In this document: one piece after another, positions 1 through 5,800 of the stretch
Position numbering within the stretch: the stretch's first letter is position 1
How the letters are laid out: each line of letters opens with the position of its first letter
DNA from: an uncultured Christensenella sp.
GTDB taxonomy: Bacteria; Bacillota; Clostridia; Christensenellales; UBA1242
Reading direction: 5' to 3'
DNA length: 10,901 nt
Assembly: GCA_905207515.1 (NCBI GenBank)
Contig: CAJLLK010000028.1
Span: 1-10,901 of the forward strand
Position numbers and translations under genes: made by a program
The notes under the pieces: model-generated
Database searches by the model: none
What the model saw: the letters and a program-made list of their open reading frames with translations, nothing else
What the model was told of the DNA's origin: nothing

Positions 1-4
1 AGCC

Positions 5-625
5 TTAATCTTTTTTTGTTTCCAAAATTTTGTTTCGCAGTTTTGTTTTTATTCTTGACAGACAGTTGTCGATGCTTTTGCCGGAAATGTTTAAATTTTT
101 TGAAATCTCTTTATAAGAAAAGCCTTTGAGATAAAGTTGCAAAACTTTGAGTTCCATTTCGGAAAGGCTATCTTTGATTTTTTGTTTTAAAGCGGCAAAT
201 TCTTCTTTGTTGATTGCATTTTCCGCTGGGGTGGTGGAAAGAACAAGTTCGATAGGCAAAAAATCCAAGCTTTCAGAGTTTTTTCCTGTTGTAAAACTTT
301 GCAGTGAAACGGCAGAAGAAAGCGGGCGATTTTTGTTGGCGTTTGCGCGTTTTATGGCGGTTTGAATTTGGTGTTTTATGCAAATTATGGCAAAAGTTTT
401 GAAAGTTGTTTCTCTGTGCCCCAGATAGCCCTTTATGGCTTTGTAAAGCCCGATCATGCCTTCTTGAATCAAATCTTCAATGTCTCCACCGACGATAAAA
501 TATCCACGGCTGATTTTGGTTACCAAATCTTTGTATCTCAAAAAAAGCTCATTTTCAGCTTTGTCATCGCCGTTTTTGATTTTTTCCACCAATTCTTCGT
601 CGGTTGCGTTTTTAAGATCTTTCAA
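5..625 (-). CDS. sigH: RNA polymerase sigma factor, SigH-type (sigma-70 family)
   Basis: Sigma subunit that directs RNA polymerase to its promoters. In B. subtilis SigH serves stationary-phase and early sporulation genes; whether this organism sporulates cannot be told here. Counting from the TTG start (206 aa; the family is about 210-220), region 2 spans roughly residues 21-95, with core-binding helix EDLIQEGMIGLYKAI at 50-64 and the promoter-recognition helix after it (FKTFAIICIKHQIQTAIKRA). Region 4 with its helix-turn-helix spans about 155-198 (LSEMELKVLQLYLKG, then YKEISKNLNISGKSIDNCLS). I chose TTG at 623-625 because AAGGAAA lies at 632-638, directly after the rlmB stop codon, and the protein then begins at the usual family N-terminus (ATDEELVEKIKNGD). 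The in-frame ATGs at 667 and 697 would overlap rlmB and lack such a site. Last visible gene of the leftward operon; its TAA is four bases from the window edge. Confidence 0.93.
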   Translation of the reverse strand: MKDLKNATDEELVEKIKNGDDKAENELFLRYKDLVTKISRGYFIVGGDIEDLIQEGMIGLYKAIKGYLGHRETTFKTFAIICIKHQIQTAIKRANANKNRPLSSAVSLQSFTTGKNSESLDFLPIELVLSTTPAENAINKEEFAALKQKIKDSLSEMELKVLQLYLKGFSYKEISKNLNISGKSIDNCLSRIKTKLRNKILETKKD

Positions 626-631
626 ATTTTG

Positions 632-638
632 TTTCCTT
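632..638 (-). promoter_or_regulatory. Shine-Dalgarno site that sets the TTG start of sigH
   Basis: On the minus strand AAGGAAA immediately follows the TAA stop of rlmB (639-641) and is followed, 9 nt after its GG, by TTG at 623-625. This supports a TTG start and coupling of sigma-factor translation to rlmB, rather than an upstream ATG inside rlmB. Confidence 0.7.
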
Positions 639-1361
639 TTAATTTTCTCTTTGTCGCAAAATTTCATAGATAACAAGTGCACTTGCAACACTGGCATTCA
701 GAGAATTTACACTTCCTTTGAGCGGGAGAGTGACAATTGCGTCGCAATAAGCTTTCAACGATTGTCTGATGCCATTGCCTTCACTGCCAACAACAATTCC
801 GATTGGTCCCGTAAGTTTTTGTTTATAGATGTTTTCTCCGCCAGTTTCTGCGGCGTAAATCCACAAACCATTTTCTTTGAGTTTGTCAATGGCTTCTTTC
901 AAATTTGTCACTCTGGCAATCAAAACATTTGAAATTGCACCAGCACTTGTGCGCACAACGGTTTCGTTCACTTGGCAAGCTCGCACTTTTGGAATGATAA
1001 TTCCGTCCACGCCAGCGCATTCGCACGTTCTGATGATTGCGCCAAGGTTGTGCGGGTCCTCAATTCCGTCAAGCAACACCACAAAAGGCGGAGTGCCTTT
1101 TTCTTTTGATTTGTTTAAGATGTCGTCAATTTCGCAATATTGAAAGTCGACCGTTTCGGCGATGTAACCTTGATGATGACCGGTTGCGCTGATGTTGTCC
1201 ATTGCCTTTTTCGGCATAAATTCCACACGCAGTTTGTTTTTCTTTGCCAGTGAAATAACATCGTCTTTTCGGCTGGCATAATTTTTGTCGACGATGATTT
1301 TGTTTATTGTGACATCGTTTTTGATTGCTTCAATAACTTGATTTTTGCCTTCTATTTTCAT
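639..1361 (-). CDS. rlmB: 23S rRNA (guanosine-2'-O)-methyltransferase RlmB (TrmH/SPOUT family)
   Basis: SAM-dependent enzyme that methylates the 2'-O of a guanosine in the 23S rRNA peptidyl-transferase region (G2251 in E. coli). The 240-aa length is normal. Residues 1-75 are the small RNA-binding domain (starts MKIEGKNQVIEAI, with HHQGYIAE at 62-69). Residues 92-240 are the knotted SPOUT domain with all three motifs: motif 1 LDGIEDPHNLGAIIR (97-111, with N105 and R111), motif 2 IVVGSEGNGIRQSL (189-202, E194) and motif 3 LPLKGSVNSLNASVA (212-226, SLN at 220-222). The start is ATG 1359-1361, with AAGGAAA at 1366-1372 overlapping the mrnC stop; an upstream TTG in the same frame would lie inside mrnC. 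It sits 11 nt after mrnC and 13 nt before sigH. In B. subtilis rae1 (yacP) separates rlmB from sigH; here there is no room for it. Confidence 0.95.
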   Translation of the reverse strand: MKIEGKNQVIEAIKNDVTINKIIVDKNYASRKDDVISLAKKNKLRVEFMPKKAMDNISATGHHQGYIAETVDFQYCEIDDILNKSKEKGTPPFVVLLDGIEDPHNLGAIIRTCECAGVDGIIIPKVRACQVNETVVRTSAGAISNVLIARVTNLKEAIDKLKENGLWIYAAETGGENIYKQKLTGPIGIVVGSEGNGIRQSLKAYCDAIVTLPLKGSVNSLNASVASALVIYEILRQREN

Positions 1362-1372
1362 AAAATTTCCTT

Positions 1373-1744
1373 TTATTCTGACATTGAAAGAGCCAAAATT
1401 TCTTCCAAACGAGCATTTTGCTTTGTCAAGAAAAGCCAACCAACAAGTGCTTCAAACGCGGTTGCTTTTTTGTAAGTTTCTTCATCAAAATTTTTGGCAG
1501 TGTGTTTGCTTTTGCTGTTTCTTGCCTTTCTGACAATCTCTTTTTCTTCTTCAGAAAGCTTTTCAAGCAAATTGTCGAGAGTTTCTTTTTGCTTTTTGGC
1601 GTTGCAAAATTTTTTGGCAAGGTTGTGATAGTTGTTTGGTTTGTTAAGCTGCCCGCTTAAAACTTCTTTGCGAACGTACGCGGTGTGAATGGCATCTCCC
1701 AAAAAAGCCAATGCCAAGGGAGAAAGTTGTTCGATTTTTGTCAT
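1373..1744 (-). CDS. mrnC: Mini-ribonuclease III (MrnC)
   Basis: Small RNase III-like endonuclease without a double-stranded RNA-binding domain; in B. subtilis it matures the ends of 23S rRNA. The 123-aa protein is a single RNase III catalytic domain. Visible signatures are LALAFLGDAIHTAYVR (residues 10-25), whose D17 matches the catalytic aspartate of the family, and ATAFEALVGWLFL (94-106), whose E98 matches the conserved glutamate; RNSKSKHTAKN (75-85) is the conserved basic strand. Translation is placed at ATG 1742-1744, because AAAGGAG at 1750-1756 leaves 5 nt to this ATG, while the adjacent in-frame TTG (1745-1747) would be too close. The ribosome site overlaps the ychF stop codon. The mrnC-rlmB pair is typical of Bacillota. 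Confidence 0.94.
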   Translation of the reverse strand: MTKIEQLSPLALAFLGDAIHTAYVRKEVLSGQLNKPNNYHNLAKKFCNAKKQKETLDNLLEKLSEEEKEIVRKARNSKSKHTAKNFDEETYKKATAFEALVGWLFLTKQNARLEEILALSMSE

Positions 1745-1754
1745 CAAAACTCCT

Positions 1755-2849
1755 TTAATTGTTGAAGCGGAACAAAATCACGTCGCCGTCTTGAACGACA
1801 TAATCTTTTCCTTCCATGCGAACTTTGCCTTTTTCTTTGGCTTTCAAAAAACTTCCTGCTTCGACAATGTCGTTGTAAGAGACGACTTCGGCTTTTATGA
1901 AGCCCTTTTCAAAGTCGGAATGGATTTTTCCAGCGGCGGCAGGGGCTTTTGTGCCTTTGACAATCGTCCACGCGCGCACTTCTTTTTCGCCAGCGGTCAG
2001 ATAACTTTGCAAACCCAAAAGGTCATAGCTTGCTGTTATCAATTTCTCCAGCCCGCTTTCTTTGATGCCAAGTTCTTCTTTAAACAAATCGCGCTCGTCT
2101 TTTTCCAGCCCGACAATTTCTTCTTCAATTTTGGCAGAAAGCACAACCACTTTGGCATTTTCTTTTGCCGCAATTTCTTTCACTTGCAAAACAAATTTGT
2201 TGTCTGGTTTTCCAATTTCATCTTCGCTTATGTTCGCCACATAGATGACCGGTTTGGCTGTCAAAAGTGCAAAATTTTTGAGCAGTTTTTGTTCTTCTTC
2301 AGAATATTCCAAAGTTCGAGCTTGCCCACCGACTTCCAGCGCTTCTTTGATTTTTGTCAGCATGTTGACAGTCAAAATCAAAGATTTGTCGCCAGTTGTT
2401 TTGACAAGTTTCGAATTTTTCTCCAAAATTTTGTTCACTTGTTCAAGGTCGGAAAGAGCAAGTTCCATTTCAATGGTTTCAATGTCGCGTTTTGGGTCAA
2501 TTGAACCGCTCACGTGAATGATTTTTTCGTTTTCAAAACATCGAACCACATGCACAATTGCGTCAACTTCGCGGATGTGGCTCAGGAATTTGTTTCCCAG
2601 TCCTTCGCCATGGCTTGCACCAGCCACAAGACCGGCGATGTCAACAAACTCGATGCTTGCTGGAGTGATTTTTTGAGTGTGATACATTTCTCCCAAAACT
2701 TGAAGGCGTTTGTCTGGAACGTCCACAATGCCGATGTTTGGCTCAATTGTGCAAAAAGGATAGTTGGCACTTTCGGCGCCAGCTTCTGTGATTGCGTTAA
2801 AAAGCGAACTCTTGCCGACATTTGGCAAGCCTACAATTCCTATTTTCAT
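1755..2849 (-). CDS. ychF: Ribosome-associated ATPase YchF (OLA1/Obg-like)
   Basis: TRAFAC-class P-loop protein that prefers ATP over GTP and associates with ribosomes; in E. coli and eukaryotes (OLA1) it is linked to stress responses and translation. At 364 aa it is full length (E. coli 363). The P-loop is GLPNVGKS at residues 7-14. The G3 region is DIAGL (70-74), where a hydrophobic residue replaces the usual catalytic glutamine, typical of this family. The base-specificity motif is NISE (206-209) instead of NKxD, the hallmark of YchF that goes with ATP use. A helical coiled-coil insert covers about 125-195 and a TGS domain about 278-362 (QSYLTAG, then AAAGKIHSDFEKGFIKAEV). Start ATG 2847-2849 has GGAG five bases upstream. 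It lies 20 nt after the large coiled-coil gene and 10 nt before mrnC, so it is in the same operon. Confidence 0.97.
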   Translation of the reverse strand: MKIGIVGLPNVGKSSLFNAITEAGAESANYPFCTIEPNIGIVDVPDKRLQVLGEMYHTQKITPASIEFVDIAGLVAGASHGEGLGNKFLSHIREVDAIVHVVRCFENEKIIHVSGSIDPKRDIETIEMELALSDLEQVNKILEKNSKLVKTTGDKSLILTVNMLTKIKEALEVGGQARTLEYSEEEQKLLKNFALLTAKPVIYVANISEDEIGKPDNKFVLQVKEIAAKENAKVVVLSAKIEEEIVGLEKDERDLFKEELGIKESGLEKLITASYDLLGLQSYLTAGEKEVRAWTIVKGTKAPAAAGKIHSDFEKGFIKAEVVSYNDIVEAGSFLKAKEKGKVRMEGKDYVVQDGDVILFRFNN

Positions 2850-2869
2850 GTTTTCTCCAAATTTTTAGC

Positions 2870-5800
2870 TTATCTGTTTCTTCCTTCTGGTCTGGATTTT
2901 GGCGATTTTTTTGATTTGCTGATTGGAGCATAATCATTTTGGCTATATTGGTCAAGGTCTTTTGTCGAAACTGAAAGGTCGTCCATCGGAACGCTCTGCG
3001 TTTTAGGTGGCAGAGAATAGTTCACCATTCCGTTTTTATCCGGCTTTTGTTCTTCTTCAGGTTTTTCTTTAACAGCTTTTGAAGTTTCAGATTTGGTTTC
3101 AGTTTCTTTTTCAGATTTTTCTTCTTTTTCAACTTCTGCTGAAGGCTTTTCAAAGCTCAACGGTGTGTCGTCGACAGTGATTTCAATTTCAGGTTGAGAT
3201 TTTTCTTGTTCTTCAATTTGTTGTTTTTCTTCAGACTCTTCTTCGTTTGGTGCAGAAGAAGTTTCTCTGGCAACAAGCGAGTCGTTGTCATCAATTGAAT
3301 AATCTTCAAAAGCAGGGGCTTTGTTTCTGGCAATTGTTTGCTCAACATCAGCAAGAGCTTTTTCATTTTCTTCGATTTCAGCTCTTATTTGTGCCAAAGT
3401 TTCGTTTCTTTCTTTGATTGTTTCTTCTGTTGACTTCACAGTTGAAAAATAATTTGAAATTGGTCCGACCAATTTTCCAAAATTGCCATATTTTTTGCGC
3501 AATGCTGAAAGTTCTTCGGTTTCTTCGGCGGTGAGATTTCCGCTGAGCTCTCTTTGCAACAGATAGGTCATTTTTTGTTTGTCTTCAGGCGTTGCAAACA
3601 CTTCTGTTTCAAGCAATTTTTTGTTGTTGTTTTCAATGCTTTGTCTCTGTGCGTTTTGCTTTTCTTTCAAAATGTTTGCTTCTTTGCTGAACTGATTTTC
3701 TGCATCTGCAAGGCGTTTGTTGTTTTCGACAATGGTCTTTTCCATCAAAGTTTTTTGCCTTGCAGTCAGTTTTTCTATTTTTTTGCGTTTTTGTTCTGGA
3801 GAAAGAGAGTCGTCTTTTTCAATCAACTGCTTTTCGTTTTCAAGGTCTTTGAATTCTCCAATCAAATTGTTCAAATGTTGAGTTTTTGGTGGAAGATTTT
3901 TAGCATTTTTAAGAATATTCATGTTTTCGCGTTCTTTTTGAAGTGCCTTGATGTTTTCCATTTTTTTCTTAATTTCTGCGTTGTATCTATCCTCGTCTTT
4001 CAATGTGTCAATTGAGGACAATTTCCAAGGAGCAATGTCGGTGACGATTGCCAAAGCGGCAAAAACGATTGCCAAAGTCTGAACAAACGGCAAGAACACT
4101 GAAATCATCACGCTGAGTCCAGCGAGAACAATGAAAGCGTTTCTCAAACCATGTTTCTTTTCTTCTTTTGCTGCAAATTTTTTGAATTTTCCATTTGCAA
4201 ATTTCAATGGTTTTGAAAGAACAGATTTTAAAGTCTTTTTAGGTGCGCCTTGGCGAGCTAGTTTGTCTCTGTATCTTTCCACTTGTCTGTCAATTTTTGC
4301 TCTGTTTGAAATGTCAGATTGTCTGTCTGAATTGTCTGACGAAGCAGGAGGTGGAGCACTTTGTGTTGAAACATTTTGTGCGGTTGTTTGTGGCTGAGCA
4401 TCTTGGTCAGAAGGTTGTTCGCTTTGTGTTGTGACAGGTGGCACATAAACAAACCCACTTGGGTCAAGAGACAGTTTTTGTGGTTTCGTCTGTTTCAATT
4501 CTGAAGCAGGCTGTTGAGCAGATGGTGTGCTGATGATCCTTTCTGTTTGTTCTGGCTTGGCTTGCGGCGTTGCAACTCTTTCAGGCTCTGCTTGCGGCGC
4601 AACAACGGCATCTTGAATTTCGTTTTCGTGCCCTGCAAGTTCGGCTTCTGAAATAGGAACAGCTTTGACATCATATTCAGGCTCAACAGGAACGGCTTCC
4701 ACGTCATAGTCAGGTGTTTCTGTTTCAAGCGGAACCGCTTCCATCTCTGGTTCAACTTCTTGCATATTCCCAAGGTCAGAAACATCATCATCAATTGCTT
4801 CAGCTTCAATTGGCTCTTGTTGTGGCTGTTGATAGTTTTGATAAAATTCTTCTCTGCCAAAATCTGATTGTTGTGGAGCTTCAGGAATGATAGCCGTTTC
4901 TTCGTGTTGTTCTTCTGGTTCTGAAACAATCACAGATGTAGGCTCAGTTTTTTCAATTTTTGGCTCAGATTTTTTGGTTTCTTCGACTTTTTGTTCTTCT
5001 TTTTCTCTGTTTTCGATGTTTCTGTCGATTTCGTCAAAAATTGCTCCAGCCCAAATGTCACCAGGCTCTGGTTTTTCTCTGAAAACATATTTTCCGGTTT
5101 TGTCTTTATACATACGTTTGTAAACAAAGCCTTTGTCTTCTTCTTGTTTGTTTTCAGAGATTTCAACTTCGATTGGAGCTGGTTCTGTCACATTTCTAGC
5201 AGGTGGTGTGCCTTGGTGGAACTCCCAGCCGTCATCTTCAATTTGCTTTTGACTTTCATTTGCTTTTTGAGCGGTTTTCGGCATAACTTCTTTGGCAGAA
5301 GATGGTTCAATTTGAGAAGCGGTTGCTTCAGTTTCTTTTGCCTTTGCCAAAGCTTCGTTTTCCGCTTGTGCCTCTTTTGTGTAAGGCATGTCAATGATTG
5401 CGCGACGTGCTTCTTCTGCCTTTCTTCGCACTTCATCAATCGATTTTTGAGCTGTTGGGCTCAAAGTTGACACATCAACAGTCGGTTCGGCTTCAAAAAC
5501 TTCATGAAATTCTGGAGCTCTTGGTCTTTTGTCTTGTCTTGGTTCAATGTCTGTTGGAGTTTGGAAAAATTCTTCCTTTCCATAGTCAGGATCTTGCGAA
5601 TAAGTTTCTTCTGCAGTCGGTTGTGTTGTCAGAGCGGTTTCGTTTTCAACAACATCTGTCTGCTCTGGCACAACCATTGTCTGTTCAGGTTCGACTTTTT
5701 CAGGTCCTTGTTCAACAACAGGCTCTTCAACTTTTTCTTTTTCAACAGATTTTTCTTCCGCAAAAGCGCTTTCTTTCGAAAGGTCTGAAGGGCGAGAGTT

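Noticed and set aside
626..697. ATG starts at 667 or 697 for the sigma factor
   Set aside because: They would lie inside rlmB without a good ribosome site, and the added residues do not resemble SigH N-termini.
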